Positions 49,525 through 59,237 of a stretch of DNA of 64,000 nucleotides are shown piece after piece. This DNA is from Sphingobium fluviale (lineage in GTDB: Bacteria > Pseudomonadota > Alphaproteobacteria > Sphingomonadales > Sphingomonadaceae). The translations under genes and the position numbers were made by a program. Each line of letters opens with the position of its first letter. Position 1 is the stretch's first letter. A model generated the notes under the pieces. It made no database searches, was not told the origin of the DNA, and worked only from the letters and a program-made list of their open reading frames with translations. Location: NCBI RefSeq assembly GCF_004122115.1, contig NZ_SBKP01000007.1:62001-126000 (forward strand), read 5' to 3'.

Positions 49525-50100
49525 TTATTTAGTTACATAGGAGGTTATTATACCTTCATAGATTTGTTCGAGAACACCTTTAATAAATTTATGTATATCG
49601 ATTTCTAATTCGTGGATTCTTTTATAAATATTAATGAAATCACTTTCATTCCATTTTGAAATTTCATGTGATTTGTCGATTTTTAGAATGAATTCTGGTA
49701 AATGTTCTGACCAGGCCCATACCGAATGTATGGCGATGTTCCGGTCGCGTGCTCTCTTATAGAGACGCTTCGAAAGAATGTTCCATTCTCCGATTAGCCC
49801 GCTAGTCTCCAATACCTTGCCTAGAATTGCATCTACGACTTTTATTCGCGCTCGGATTGTTTCGGTTTCTTGCATGGCTGTTGAAATAATCCAATTCGGA
49901 TTGATGCTCCAACCATTGTCTGGCCTCTTCCCAAATGTGCCTAGTATTCCTGATATCATGGAGGCAAGCTCGTCCTCCAACCTAGTCCACGAGATAGCGA
50001 TCAGTCCGATGGCTGCAACGCATTCGGGGCGATGGTCGCTCACCCATTTAGCGCCAACGGAATAGGATTTGGCTTCAGATCTGCTGATTGGTTGCGGCAT
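49525..50100 (-). CDS. AT-rich hypothetical protein, probably acquired
   Basis: I do not recognise this 191-residue protein. It is soluble, helical and rich in Ile, Lys, Asn, Trp and Ser (ISWTRLEDELASMISGIL, HSVWAWSEHLPEFILKIDKSHE), with no signal peptide or membrane segment. Its base composition and codon use (many ATT, AAA, AAT, TTT codons) differ strongly from all neighbours. The ATG has AGAGG four bases upstream, a real start. It lies alone between dnaJ and the patatin gene. The pattern suggests recent transfer. No repeat or integrase marks its borders. Confidence 0.7.
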   Translation of the reverse strand: MPQPISRSEAKSYSVGAKWVSDHRPECVAAIGLIAISWTRLEDELASMISGILGTFGKRPDNGWSINPNWIISTAMQETETIRARIKVVDAILGKVLETSGLIGEWNILSKRLYKRARDRNIAIHSVWAWSEHLPEFILKIDKSHEISKWNESDFINIYKRIHELEIDIHKFIKGVLEQIYEGIITSYVTK

Positions 50101-50151
50101 ATAACCTCTTGAATATCAACAAGTAACGTAGCGTTTCCGCGTTTAGGGCCT

Positions 50152-52503
50152 TTATCCCCCCACAACCCCCTTCAGCTCCGCGATCAGCTCCGCGACATGG
50201 GTCAGGTGCGGTTCTTCCTCCGCCAGGATTGCCGCGAAGGCCTTGAACTTTGCGGTGCGGGCAAGCTCGGCCGCGCCTTCCAGATCGCCCTCCTTCACGG
50301 TCGATAGCAATATGTCGATCATCCGCTCCGCGCCGTGGAGGCGGCCCCAGAGATAGTCGTTCTCGCGATAGACGCGGCTGAAGAACGCGCCGAAATTGTT
50401 GAACTCTATGCCTTTCAGCATCGCCGCCGCGCCGCCCGCGCGCAGCGAGGCGCAGTCGTCGGGCGAGATGCGGTCGACCTTGATCGGGTCGAACTCGTCC
50501 AGCCCCTCGCCCTGAAGCAGCGGCAGCGTCGCGATGTCGTAGAACGGGAAGCCGAGATAGGCGAGCAGCATCGCCCGCCGCTCCGCCTTGGGCAGGCCGG
50601 AGAGCGCGCCGGCCAGCATCTCCTCCACCGCCACGTCCTTGGCCTTGAGGTTCCGCGCCTCGGCCAGCTCGGACAGGGCGTGGACCGGGTCTATCGCGGT
50701 CGCCTCGGCGGACTGGATCATCACCTCGGAGTATGAGTCGCTCGCCTCGCTCTCCTGATAGATGGCGAGCGCGGAATAGATCGAATTGCGCATGATGCCC
50801 ACCGCCTCGATCAGCTCTGGCTGGGGAGTGTCTGCCACCTCCGTCAGGCGCCGGGCCATGAAGCGCAGGCGGCGGATGCGAAAGCCCAGATCATGATCGC
50901 GGAAGAAGGCGATGATTTCGGGCCGCGCGCCGCCCTTGCGCTCCTCGCGCATCTGATCCAGCCCACGCTCGCGGATATGCGCCCAGACCGACTGGCGGAA
51001 ACGCTCGCGCAGGGCGGGGCTGCCGTCTCCTCCTAACCGAAACAGCATCGCCACCACTTCCTCGACGATGGCGGAGAGCTTCACCAGCGCATAAGCGGGG
51101 TAGGCAAAGCCGGAGTTGACGGCAGCGCGGGTTTGCGCCTTGGCGCGCCAGGTGGCGAGCCGATCCGGCGTGGGCCTGTCCAGGAACAGGGTGCCTCCGA
51201 ACGTGCCCTCAATCTCGCGCTCAATTTCCTCGCGCAAGGCCTCTGTGATGCGGCGCATGCGGTGAATAGTGCGAGAGCGGGTTTCGATCGCCTCCAGATT
51301 GTCGCGGATCGGCTGCTCGCGCGGGATGTCGCTCAAGGAACCGAAGATGGTGCGGAAGAAGCCGGGCAGCGGCGGGGCGTCTTGTGTGGTGTCGCCCGCC
51401 TGCGCTTTGCCGTTGCGGTTGAGCGAGAAGGCGCGGCCCGATGTGGGCTTTGGGTCGATATAGACGAAGCGGCGGTCGATCTCGCGCCGGGCCGGGCGGT
51501 CTTTGAGCGCGCTGATCGCGGGGGCGAAGGGCGCGTTGGTCAGCACCGATCCGTCGATCAGCACCGCGCTCTCGGCTTGCCCCAATGCGCTTTGCTTGGG
51601 CAGCACGCGGGCAAGGAAGCGCGCGCGCCCCGGCCAGTGGCGCTTCATCTTGTCCAGCACCTTGTCCAGCTCGCGCACGGTGAAAGGGGGGAAGGCGCCG
51701 GGGAAGCTGGCGGTGGCACGGGCGGCGAACACCAGCTCTGCCGCATCGGCGAGCGACCCTTGCCGCATCTTGGTGCGGAAGTTGATGGTGAGGCGATGCT
51801 CCATCTCGCGCACTTCCGGCGGGCTGTTGAGGCGCAGCATTTCCGGGTGGCCCTCGAAATCCGTCACCGTCACCATCAGATCGAGCGGGTATGAAAAGGG
51901 CAGCAGCGGCCGCTCCCGATGCGCGCGGGCCATGCTGTCAAACGCTTCCAGCAGCAGGCGGGTGAAGGTCTTGCCGCCGAAGGGTGGCTGGAACCAGCGC
52001 GAGCGCACGAAGCTGGAAAGCTTGCGACGGACCTCTTCGCGGGTTTCGGGCGAGACGGTGCGATCTACCGCGTCTCCACGGCGGCGCGCGGCAAGCCAGA
52101 CGAGGGGCTGCGCCCAGAATTTGGTGAAGCGCGCTGCCGGGCGCGCATCGGGATCGAGCAACTGCTCCACATCGGCATTATCGAGCCACAGATCGGTCAG
52201 CGGCTCCAGCGATTGCCCGGTTTCGATCGCTTGCGCCAGAAATATCCCGTTGATGCCGCCTGCCGACGCGCCCGCGATAATGTCTATCACCACGCGCACG
52301 CGCAGCTTGGCCTGCTCGTCTATGCTGCGCAGCAAATCGCAATAGACGCCGAGCACACCTTCGCGCCCTTCCCCATGGCCATCATGAAAATCGCGGCTTG
52401 CGCGGGCGAAGTTCCATATTTCCTTGGTGATGCCGTGCATATAGACGGCGAGGCTGATGCCGCCGTAGCAGACGAGCGCCAGCCTCAGTTCCTTCTCCCG
52501 CAT
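50152..52503 (-). CDS. Patatin-like phospholipase with DUF3376-type C-terminus
   Basis: The 783-residue protein has a patatin domain in the first 350 residues: ALVCYGGISLAVYMHGI as the oxyanion region, IIAGASAGGINGIFLA as the nucleophile elbow (G-x-S-x-G) and VLIDGSVLTNAPF with the catalytic Asp. A long helical region follows, as in the DUF3376 patatin family. It should be a serine lipid hydrolase, but substrate and place are unknown. No signal peptide is present. Confidence 0.88.
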   Translation of the reverse strand: MREKELRLALVCYGGISLAVYMHGITKEIWNFARASRDFHDGHGEGREGVLGVYCDLLRSIDEQAKLRVRVVIDIIAGASAGGINGIFLAQAIETGQSLEPLTDLWLDNADVEQLLDPDARPAARFTKFWAQPLVWLAARRRGDAVDRTVSPETREEVRRKLSSFVRSRWFQPPFGGKTFTRLLLEAFDSMARAHRERPLLPFSYPLDLMVTVTDFEGHPEMLRLNSPPEVREMEHRLTINFRTKMRQGSLADAAELVFAARATASFPGAFPPFTVRELDKVLDKMKRHWPGRARFLARVLPKQSALGQAESAVLIDGSVLTNAPFAPAISALKDRPARREIDRRFVYIDPKPTSGRAFSLNRNGKAQAGDTTQDAPPLPGFFRTIFGSLSDIPREQPIRDNLEAIETRSRTIHRMRRITEALREEIEREIEGTFGGTLFLDRPTPDRLATWRAKAQTRAAVNSGFAYPAYALVKLSAIVEEVVAMLFRLGGDGSPALRERFRQSVWAHIRERGLDQMREERKGGARPEIIAFFRDHDLGFRIRRLRFMARRLTEVADTPQPELIEAVGIMRNSIYSALAIYQESEASDSYSEVMIQSAEATAIDPVHALSELAEARNLKAKDVAVEEMLAGALSGLPKAERRAMLLAYLGFPFYDIATLPLLQGEGLDEFDPIKVDRISPDDCASLRAGGAAAMLKGIEFNNFGAFFSRVYRENDYLWGRLHGAERMIDILLSTVKEGDLEGAAELARTAKFKAFAAILAEEEPHLTHVAELIAELKGVVGG

Positions 52504-52558
52504 GAAGAGAGACTGTCATGTTCGTAAGGACTTGTCGAGTGGGTAGGACGTGACCGTT

Positions 52559-52706
52559 CTAGGGCCGATCGACATTCAGCCCTGACGGCCTGCAAATGGC
52601 TATTTTCCGTGCTTCCGGTGCTCACGTACCTGTAGTACGCTGCGCTCCGGGTCACGCAAAACCACCATTTTCGTCACGTCATCATCTGAATGTCGATTGA
52701 CCCTAG
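52559..52706. repeat. Long foldback repeat, family B, copy 2
   Basis: A ~148-bp imperfect palindrome in the 204-bp gap between the patatin and dehydrogenase genes. The outer arms CTAGGG..ATCGACATTCAG and CTGAATGTCGAT..CCCTAG match almost perfectly, then GCAAATGG / CCATTTT-like arms, then the core CTTCCGGTGCTCACGTACC / GTACGCTGCGCTCCGG. The core is almost the same as copy 1 at 38123-38265, while the outer arms differ. It ends one base before the dehydrogenase stop codon. Confidence 0.78.
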
Positions 52707-52707
52707 C

Positions 52708-53706
52708 TTAGAACAGGCCTTCGAGCACCTGATCGCGCGGGCGGTGGCCATCGACCCAGGTGCGGATATTGGCGATCACCTTGTCGCCGGTGGCGTTGCG
52801 CCCCTCGATGGTGGCAGAGCCCATATGCGGCTTCAGCACCACGTTGGAGAGGGTGAGCAGACGCGGATCGACAGCGGGTTCATGCGCGAAGACATCCAGC
52901 CCCGCGCCGCCGATGCGGCCCGTTTCCAAGGCCTCGATCAGCGCTTCCTCATCATACACCTCTGCACGGGAGGTGTTGATGAGATAGGCATCGGGCTTGA
53001 GCAGCGCGATGCGGCGTGCATCGATCATGCCCCGGCTCTCGTCATTCAAAGGGCAGTTGATCGAGACGAAATCTGCGGTGGAGAGCAGTTCATCGAGCGA
53101 CTCGACCCATGTTGCGTGGGTGGCGCGCTCTACGCTTTCGGGCAGGCGGTGGCGATTATGATAGACGACCGAGAGGCCGAACGGCGCGGCGCGGAGGGCA
53201 ACGGCCTGCCCGATACGGCCCATGCCGATGATCCCAAGCGTCTTGCCGCCAATGCGATGGCCGAGCATGCCGGATGGGCTCCACCCCTGCCAGGCGCCAG
53301 AGCGGATCAGCTTTTCCCCCTCCGCCAGCCTGCGCGGCACCGCGATGATGAGCGCCATCGTCATGTCTGCCGTGTCGTCGGTCAGCACGCCGGGCGTATT
53401 GGTGACGATGATGCCTTTTCTGCGGGCGGTGCCAAGATCGATATGATCGACGCCATTGCCGAAGCTGGCGATCATGCGCAGCCGCTCTGGCGCGGCATCG
53501 ATCAGCGCGGCGTCTATATGGTCCGTCACCGTCGGCACCAGTACGTCGCAATCGGCCATCGCAGCGGCGAGTTGATCGCGGCTCATAGGCGTGTCAGTCG
53601 GATTCAGCACGGTATCGAACAGCTCGACCATCCGCTGCTCCACTCCCGGCGTCAGGCGGCGGGTGACGATCACTCTGGGGCGGGCGGGGCGCGGCAGCTT
53701 TGGCAT
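52708..53706 (-). CDS. D-2-hydroxyacid dehydrogenase (glyoxylate/hydroxypyruvate reductase type)
   Basis: The 332-residue NAD(P)-dependent enzyme has the Rossmann motif LGIIGMGRIGQAVA, the substrate Arg in NTSRAEVYDE, the catalytic Glu in VFAHEP and the catalytic His in KPHMGSAT. The overall pattern (FGNGVDHIDLGTARRKGIIVTNTPGVL) is that of glyoxylate or D-glycerate dehydrogenases. Reduction of glyoxylate or hydroxypyruvate is likely but the exact substrate is open. Its start is close to, and divergent from, the SH3 protein gene. A family B palindrome adjoins its stop. Confidence 0.9.
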   Translation of the reverse strand: MPKLPRPARPRVIVTRRLTPGVEQRMVELFDTVLNPTDTPMSRDQLAAAMADCDVLVPTVTDHIDAALIDAAPERLRMIASFGNGVDHIDLGTARRKGIIVTNTPGVLTDDTADMTMALIIAVPRRLAEGEKLIRSGAWQGWSPSGMLGHRIGGKTLGIIGMGRIGQAVALRAAPFGLSVVYHNRHRLPESVERATHATWVESLDELLSTADFVSINCPLNDESRGMIDARRIALLKPDAYLINTSRAEVYDEEALIEALETGRIGGAGLDVFAHEPAVDPRLLTLSNVVLKPHMGSATIEGRNATGDKVIANIRTWVDGHRPRDQVLEGLF

Positions 53707-53825
53707 ATTTATGCGCTATCGCCTTGCGGTGGCCGAGGTCAAGCGGAGATGGCACGAGACAGACCATGCTGCGCGCAAAGTTCTTGTCTTTCTACGAAGC
53801 TTGCCGCTATCTGATACGGGTGAGG

Positions 53826-54317
53826 ATGAGCAGCAGGCCTATGATTTCATGGATACCCCGTATGCTGGGCGTGGTGCTGATGGGCGGGGCATGCCTTGCC
53901 ACGCAGCCTGCCAGCGCGGACTCCAAAACGCCGCCATATTGGGCATCCATCTCCGCCGCAGAGGCGCGGATGCGCGTGGGGCCGAGCCTCGATTATCCTT
54001 CCAACTGGGTCTATCAGCGCCGCGATATGCCGGTGAAGGTGGTGCAGGTGTTGGGCAACTGGCGCAAGATTGAAGACCCGGACGGCATACAGGGCTGGAT
54101 GCATGTGCGCTTGCTGAGTGATGCAGCGACCGCGCTGGTGAAAGACATCGCTGCGGATATGCGCAACAGCAGGAGCGACGATGCGCCCTTGCTCTATCGT
54201 GCGGAAAAGGGCGTAGTCGGCCGGGTGAGCGACTGCGCGCAGGGCTGGTGCCGGTTCGATGTGGGCGGCAAGGGCGGCTATGTGCGCGCCTCATCGCTCT
54301 GGGGCGCGGTGAAATAG
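53826..54317 (+). CDS. Secreted bacterial SH3-domain protein
   Basis: The product (163 residues from this start) has a signal peptide (MLGVVLMGGACLATQPASA) and two SH3-like repeats: ARMRVGPSLDYPSNWVYQRRDMPVKVVQVLGNWRKIEDPDGIQGW split over the first, and APLLYRAEKGVVGRVSDCAQGWCRFDVGGKGGYVRASSLWG split over the second. Such DUF1058/SH3_4-type proteins bind cell-wall or protein ligands in the periplasm. The frame is open to 53700; the ATG at 53826 follows GTGAGG closely, and 53841 or 53766 are alternatives. The FAD oxidoreductase starts 7 bp after. Confidence 0.8.
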   Translation: MSSRPMISWIPRMLGVVLMGGACLATQPASADSKTPPYWASISAAEARMRVGPSLDYPSNWVYQRRDMPVKVVQVLGNWRKIEDPDGIQGWMHVRLLSDAATALVKDIAADMRNSRSDDAPLLYRAEKGVVGRVSDCAQGWCRFDVGGKGGYVRASSLWGAVK

Positions 54318-54324
54318 TGGTTTG

Positions 54325-55443
54325 ATGCCCGATTTTCACACCGATGCCATCATTGTTGGCGCGGGGGCTGTGGGTTTGGCGTGTGCGCGGGCGCTGGCTT
54401 TGCGCGGGCAGCAGGTGGTGGTGCTGGAAAGCGCGGACGCCATTGGCCAGGGTGTTTCCTCCCGCAATTCCGAAGTGCTGCATGCGGGGATTTATTACCC
54501 CACCGGGTCGCTGAGGGCGCGGCTGTGCGTGGCGGGCAATGCGATGATCCGCGGATATCTTGCCGAGCGCGGGATAGGCATCGACCCATGCGGCAAGCTG
54601 GTGGTGGCGACGAGCGCGGAGGAACTGCCCCGGCTTGAGGCGCTTTATGCGCAGGCGCTGGCCAATGATGTGCCTCAGGTGGAACGGATCACAGGCGCGC
54701 AGGCGCGGGCGCTGGAGCCTGCGCTCCGTGCGGAGGCGGCGTTGCTGTGCGGCACTTCGGCGGTGTTCGACAGCCATGGATATATGCTGGGCATGCGGGG
54801 CGATATTGAGGATGCGGGCGGGAGCATCGCGCTGCGCACGCCGTTTGAACGCGCCAGCCGGGATGCGGAGGGCTTCGTCGTGCGGTGTGGCGGGGCGGAG
54901 CCGGTGAGCATCGGTTGCCGGTTGCTGGTGCTGGCGGCTGGGCTGGGCGCGCAGGCGGTGGCAGAGGGCATTGAGGGGTTCCCCGCCGCGTTGATCGCGG
55001 AGCGCCATCTCGCCAAGGGCAGCTATTTCGCGTTGCAGGGCAAGGCGCCGTTTGCACGACTGATCTACCCGCTGCCGGTGCATGGGTCGCTCGGCACGCA
55101 TTACCGGCGGGACATTGGCGGTGTGGCGCGCTTTGGCCCGGATATCGAGTGGGTAGAGGGCGAAGATTACAGCGTCGACCCGGCGCGAAAGCCGCAGTTC
55201 GTGGAAGCGATCCGGCGCTTCTGGTCGGACGTGAACGAGGACGCGCTGGTGCCGGACTATGCGGGCATCCGGCCCAAGATCCACGGGCCGGGCGAACCGC
55301 AGCCCGACTTTTCGATCCTGTTTGACGACGCCCACGGCTTGGGCGGGCTGGCGGCGCTGTTCGGCATTGAAAGCCCCGGCCTCACATCCTCAATGGCGAT
55401 CGGGGAGTATGTTGCGGACGGCCTGATCGGGGTGAAAGGATGA
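54325..55443 (+). CDS. FAD-dependent oxidoreductase (L-2-hydroxyglutarate dehydrogenase-like)
   Basis: The 372-residue protein has the N-terminal FAD-binding motif IIVGAGAVGLACARALA, then SSRNSEVLHAGIYYPTGSLRARLC, which is typical of LhgO/L2HGDH-like members of the DAO family, and a C-terminal DDAHGLGGLAALFGIESPGLTSS FAD-contact region (with the break before GLTSS). The likely reaction is oxidation of L-2-hydroxyglutarate or a similar hydroxyacid, passing electrons to quinone. A TTG lies directly before the ATG. The next gene overlaps its stop in ATGA. Confidence 0.88.
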   Translation: MPDFHTDAIIVGAGAVGLACARALALRGQQVVVLESADAIGQGVSSRNSEVLHAGIYYPTGSLRARLCVAGNAMIRGYLAERGIGIDPCGKLVVATSAEELPRLEALYAQALANDVPQVERITGAQARALEPALRAEAALLCGTSAVFDSHGYMLGMRGDIEDAGGSIALRTPFERASRDAEGFVVRCGGAEPVSIGCRLLVLAAGLGAQAVAEGIEGFPAALIAERHLAKGSYFALQGKAPFARLIYPLPVHGSLGTHYRRDIGGVARFGPDIEWVEGEDYSVDPARKPQFVEAIRRFWSDVNEDALVPDYAGIRPKIHGPGEPQPDFSILFDDAHGLGGLAALFGIESPGLTSSMAIGEYVADGLIGVKG

Positions 55444-56606
55444 CAGAGCCGCCGGTGCTGCTGGACGTCAGCCGCCTGATCTGGCGCGCGTGGATGGGCC
55501 TGCTGCCCACCGGGATAGACCGCGCCTGCATCGCCTATGTGCGGCACTATCGCGGGCGGGCGCTGGCGGTGGTGCAGCGTGGCGGGATTACGCGGGTGCT
55601 GAATACGGCGCTGTCTGAGCGGTTGTTCGATATACTGACCGATCCGCCCGCAAATATTCGATGGCGGCTGATGGGCTTGGCGGTGCGAGGGTTGATGCCC
55701 GGCAGCGGCGCGGGGCAGGGCGCGCTGCGCGGCGCGCTCTATTTCAATGTCGGCCATACCGGGCTGGACCGGGCGGGCCATGCGCGCTGGGTGCGGCGCA
55801 GCGGCATCCGCGCGGTCTATTATGTGCATGACCTCATCCCGATCACGCACCCGCAATTCGCGCGGGCGGGCGTACCGGAGCGGCATGCGATGCGGATGTG
55901 CAGCGTATTGCGCCTTGGCGCGGCAGTGATTGCCAACAGCGCGGACAGCGTGCAGGCGCTCGGCGCGTTTGCGCGTGACGAAGCCTTGCCGATGCCGCCC
56001 ACCCTTATCGCGCCTTTGGGGGTGGAGGCGCATGCGAGCGCACCGGCGCATATCCCGCAAGATTCGCCTATCTTCGTGATGCTGGGGACGATCGAGGGCC
56101 GCAAGAATCATGCGTTGATATTGCGCGTATGGCGTCGCCTGATCGCGCGGCTGGGGGAGCAGACGCCGCGCCTCGTCATCATCGGCCAGCGTGGCTGGCA
56201 GGCGGACGATATTTTTCGCCAGCTGGATGAAGACGCGACGTTGCGGCCTTATGTGAGGGAGTTGGGCCGGTGCGACGACGCCGAATTGCAGCGCTGGCTG
56301 GGGTCCGCGCGGGCGCTGTTGTTCCCCAGTTTCGTCGAGGGGCAGGGGCTGCCGCTGATCGAGGCGCTGACCGCAGGCGTGCCGGTGATCGCGAGCGACC
56401 TCGCCGTGTTCCGCGAGACGGCAGGGGAGATCCCCGATTATCTCGATCCGCAGGATGACGCCGCGTGGGAGGCAGCGGTGACGGATTATGCTGGGCAGCA
56501 TGGTGATGCGCGCACGCGCCAGCTGGAGCGTATGCGGGACTTTTCGCCGCCTTCGTGGGAGGCGCATTTCAGGATGGTGGAGAGGTGGCTGGAGCGGTTG
56601 GCTTGA
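55440..56606 (+). CDS. Glycosyltransferase family 4 protein
   Basis: The 388-residue GT-B fold enzyme has the family 4 C-terminal half: IFVMLGTIEGRKNHALILR as the start of the second domain, LVIIGQRGW, and LLFPSFVEGQGLPLIEAL with the E-x7-E donor-binding motif. The N-terminal half (LLPTGIDRACIAYVRHY, VYYVHDLIPITHP) resembles mannosyl- or rhamnosyl-transferases of polysaccharide synthesis. It is coupled to the FAD oxidoreductase by an ATGA overlap. No other sugar genes are near, so acceptor and product are unknown. Confidence 0.88.
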   Translation: MTEPPVLLDVSRLIWRAWMGLLPTGIDRACIAYVRHYRGRALAVVQRGGITRVLNTALSERLFDILTDPPANIRWRLMGLAVRGLMPGSGAGQGALRGALYFNVGHTGLDRAGHARWVRRSGIRAVYYVHDLIPITHPQFARAGVPERHAMRMCSVLRLGAAVIANSADSVQALGAFARDEALPMPPTLIAPLGVEAHASAPAHIPQDSPIFVMLGTIEGRKNHALILRVWRRLIARLGEQTPRLVIIGQRGWQADDIFRQLDEDATLRPYVRELGRCDDAELQRWLGSARALLFPSFVEGQGLPLIEALTAGVPVIASDLAVFRETAGEIPDYLDPQDDAAWEAAVTDYAGQHGDARTRQLERMRDFSPPSWEAHFRMVERWLERLA

Positions 56607-56612
56607 GAGCCT

Positions 56613-59180
56613 TCACGCCACTGGTGCGTGGGCTTCCTCGATCAGTCTGGCGATGGCCGGGCGGCATGAGCCGCAGTTGGTGCCCGCGCTCAATGCCTTG
56701 CCCACCGCCTCGACGCTGGTGAGCGCCTGATCGCGGATTGCGCGCGTGATGCTGTATGCGCCGATGTCGAAACAGACGCACACCACCGGCCCGGCGTCTG
56801 GCGCGGGCGTGGCGGCGCGTCCGGCGAGCAGCTCCGCGCCCTGCGGTTGTTCGTCTGGCCCCAGTTGCGCCAAAATCCATTCGCGCGGGGGAAGTGAGCC
56901 GGAGCGGGTGAGGAACAGTGCCGCCTGCAGGCGCCCGGCATCATCGCGCACGGCGACCCTCAGCGAACCGCGTGCGCCATCGCGCGCTTCGATGCGCTCG
57001 CCCTTGGGGAGCAGCGCCTCGATGTCTATCGCGCCCTGGCCCGCAAGCTCTGTAAGCCAGCCATGCTCTGCCCGCACCCGCGTCCAGTAGCAGTCTGCCG
57101 CAATGTCTGGCCGCTCGACGCTGACGAGAAAGGCGCGCCAGTCCGCGCCATAGGGAGCGATGGCTGCTGCGCTATTCTTGAAGGCGGGCTGGCCGGATAT
57201 GGGATCGACCTTTTGGCTGGGTAGCCTGCCCGTGCGCCCGCCGGACGAGATCTGGTCCGTCCAGTGCATCGGCACGAACAGTTCGCCCCGGCGCTGCCCT
57301 TCTGAGACGCTCACGCGATAGAGGCTGCTGCCCGAAGGTGTGGAGATGCTGGCGATGCTGTGGTTGGCGATGCCGAGTGTGGCCGCGTCATCGGGGTGAA
57401 TCTCCACCCATGGCTCGCGCCGGTGTTGCGAGAGTTTGGGGCTAAGGGCGGTGCGCGTCATCGTGTGCCAATGGTCGCGCGTTCGGCCGGTGTTGAGCCG
57501 CAAGGGGAAGGCGGGGTCGTGTTCGTTGGCGGGCGGCGTTACCGGCACCAGTCGCGCCTTGCCGTCGGGCGTGGAATAATGCGCATCGGCATAGGGCGCT
57601 GCGCCGCCCCATTGCCACGGTGCCCAAGCATCATAGTCGGCTTCAGAAAGCTCCGCCCATTGCGACAGATCGAGTACGCGGCGGCCATCGTTGCGAAAAC
57701 CGGTCTGCGCCGCATATTCGCGGAACACGGCGGCGGGGGAGGGGTAGGCGAAGGCATCCGTCCACCCCATGCGGCGGGCGACATCGGCAACGATGTCCCA
57801 GTCCGCGCGTGCTTCGCCGGGTGGCGGGAATATCGGGCGCTGGCGGGAAATCACGCGCTCGCTGTTGGTGACGGTGCCGTCCTTCTCGCCCCATGCCAGC
57901 GCGGGCAGCTTTACATGGGCAAAATGGGAAGTGTCCGTCTCGGCCATGCAATCCGACACCACGACGAAATCGCACCGCTCCATCGCCGCGCGCACGAAAC
58001 CGGCATCGGGCATCGAGACGGCGGGGTTGGTGGCCATGATCCACAGCGCCTTGATGCGCCCGTTATGCACGGCGCGGAACATGTCGACGGCCTTCAAGCC
58101 CGGCGCGCGCGCGATCATGGGGCTGGCCCAGAAATCCTGAGCGGCGGCGCATTCTTCAGCGCTGAATCCCATATGCGCTGCGAGCATCGAGGCAAGCCCG
58201 CCGACTTCGCGCCCGCCCATCGCATTGGGCTGGCCGGTGATCGAAAACGGCCCCATGCCCGGTTGGCCGATGCGCCCCGCTGCCAGATGCAGGTTGATGA
58301 TCGCGTTGCCTTTGTCCGTGCCGCTGGCGGACTGGTTTGCGCCCTGGCTGAACAGGGTGATGGTTTTGGGGTGCTGGGCGAGGAGATCGAAGAAGGCGGT
58401 GCGCGTGGCGTCATCCAGCCCGTCGTCGCCTGCGCAGAGCTGATCCCAGAAGCCATCGGGCGCGTTGACATGCGCGGCGAGATAGGCGTCATCGAGCAGC
58501 CCGCGCGCTTTCATGTCGATCAGCGCCGCGTTGAACAGGGCGACATCGCCATCGGGGCGGATGGCAAGATGCAGGTCCGCGCGTTCGGCGGTTTCGGTGC
58601 GGCGCGGGTCTATGACGACCAGCTTGGTGCCGCGCTGTTCGCGCGCGGCCTCGATCCGTTGCCACACGACCGGATGGCACCAGGCGGTGTTGGAGCCGAC
58701 CAGCACGATCAGCTCCGCCGCCTCCAGATCGGAGTAGGAACACGGCACCACATCCTCGCCGAAGGCGCGGACATGCGCCGCCACCGCGCTCGCCATGCAG
58801 AGGCGGGAATTGGTGTCTATGTTGGCGGAGCCGATGAAGCCTTTCATCAGCTTGTTGGCGACGTAATAATCCTCGGTCAGCAACTGGCCTGAGACGTAGA
58901 AGGCGACGCTGTCCGGCCCATGCTGTGCAACGGTGTCCGAGAAGCGCTGTGCCACCAGATCGAGTGCCGCGTCCCAGCTTGCGCGCGCGCCGTTGACTTC
59001 GGGGTAGAGCAGCCGACCTTCGAGGCTCACCGTCTCGCCCAGATGCGTGCCTTTGGAACAAAGCCGCCCATTGTTCGCGGGGTGGGTGGCATCGCCCTTG
59101 ATCAGCACCGAGCGCTCGCCGGTGCGCGTCGCCGCGATGCCGCAGCCCACGCCGCAATAGGGGCAGGCAGTGCGGACCAT
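56613..59180 (-). CDS. nasA: Assimilatory nitrate reductase catalytic subunit
   Basis: The 855-residue molybdenum enzyme reduces nitrate to nitrite in the cytoplasm. The N-terminus holds the 4Fe-4S motif CPYCGVGCG with a later CSKG, then the molybdopterin domains (SRLCMASAV, GSNTAWCHPV, NPAVSMPD), and the C-terminus carries a BFD-like 2Fe-2S domain (CVCFDIGAYS, GTNCGSCRP) seen in NasA of alpha- and gammaproteobacteria. The frame is open to 59267, but the ATG at 59180 (MVRTACPYC) is the family start; the extra part comes from a GC hairpin. It is the last gene of nirB-nirD-nasA. Confidence 0.95.
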   Translation of the reverse strand: MVRTACPYCGVGCGIAATRTGERSVLIKGDATHPANNGRLCSKGTHLGETVSLEGRLLYPEVNGARASWDAALDLVAQRFSDTVAQHGPDSVAFYVSGQLLTEDYYVANKLMKGFIGSANIDTNSRLCMASAVAAHVRAFGEDVVPCSYSDLEAAELIVLVGSNTAWCHPVVWQRIEAAREQRGTKLVVIDPRRTETAERADLHLAIRPDGDVALFNAALIDMKARGLLDDAYLAAHVNAPDGFWDQLCAGDDGLDDATRTAFFDLLAQHPKTITLFSQGANQSASGTDKGNAIINLHLAAGRIGQPGMGPFSITGQPNAMGGREVGGLASMLAAHMGFSAEECAAAQDFWASPMIARAPGLKAVDMFRAVHNGRIKALWIMATNPAVSMPDAGFVRAAMERCDFVVVSDCMAETDTSHFAHVKLPALAWGEKDGTVTNSERVISRQRPIFPPPGEARADWDIVADVARRMGWTDAFAYPSPAAVFREYAAQTGFRNDGRRVLDLSQWAELSEADYDAWAPWQWGGAAPYADAHYSTPDGKARLVPVTPPANEHDPAFPLRLNTGRTRDHWHTMTRTALSPKLSQHRREPWVEIHPDDAATLGIANHSIASISTPSGSSLYRVSVSEGQRRGELFVPMHWTDQISSGGRTGRLPSQKVDPISGQPAFKNSAAAIAPYGADWRAFLVSVERPDIAADCYWTRVRAEHGWLTELAGQGAIDIEALLPKGERIEARDGARGSLRVAVRDDAGRLQAALFLTRSGSLPPREWILAQLGPDEQPQGAELLAGRAATPAPDAGPVVCVCFDIGAYSITRAIRDQALTSVEAVGKALSAGTNCGSCRPAIARLIEEAHAPVA

Positions 59181-59237
59181 GTGCGCTCCCTCGGTCGTGG
59201 GGGAGGATTGGGAAATACCGGACGGCCCCACCCCCGG

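Noticed and set aside
57360..58892. A 510-codon open frame antisense to nasA (and similar ones at 60052-61740, 11816-13228, 55257-56567 and 53839-55335)
   Set aside because: All lie opposite well-recognised genes and have the composition of out-of-frame GC-rich DNA, with no ribosome-binding site or family motif.
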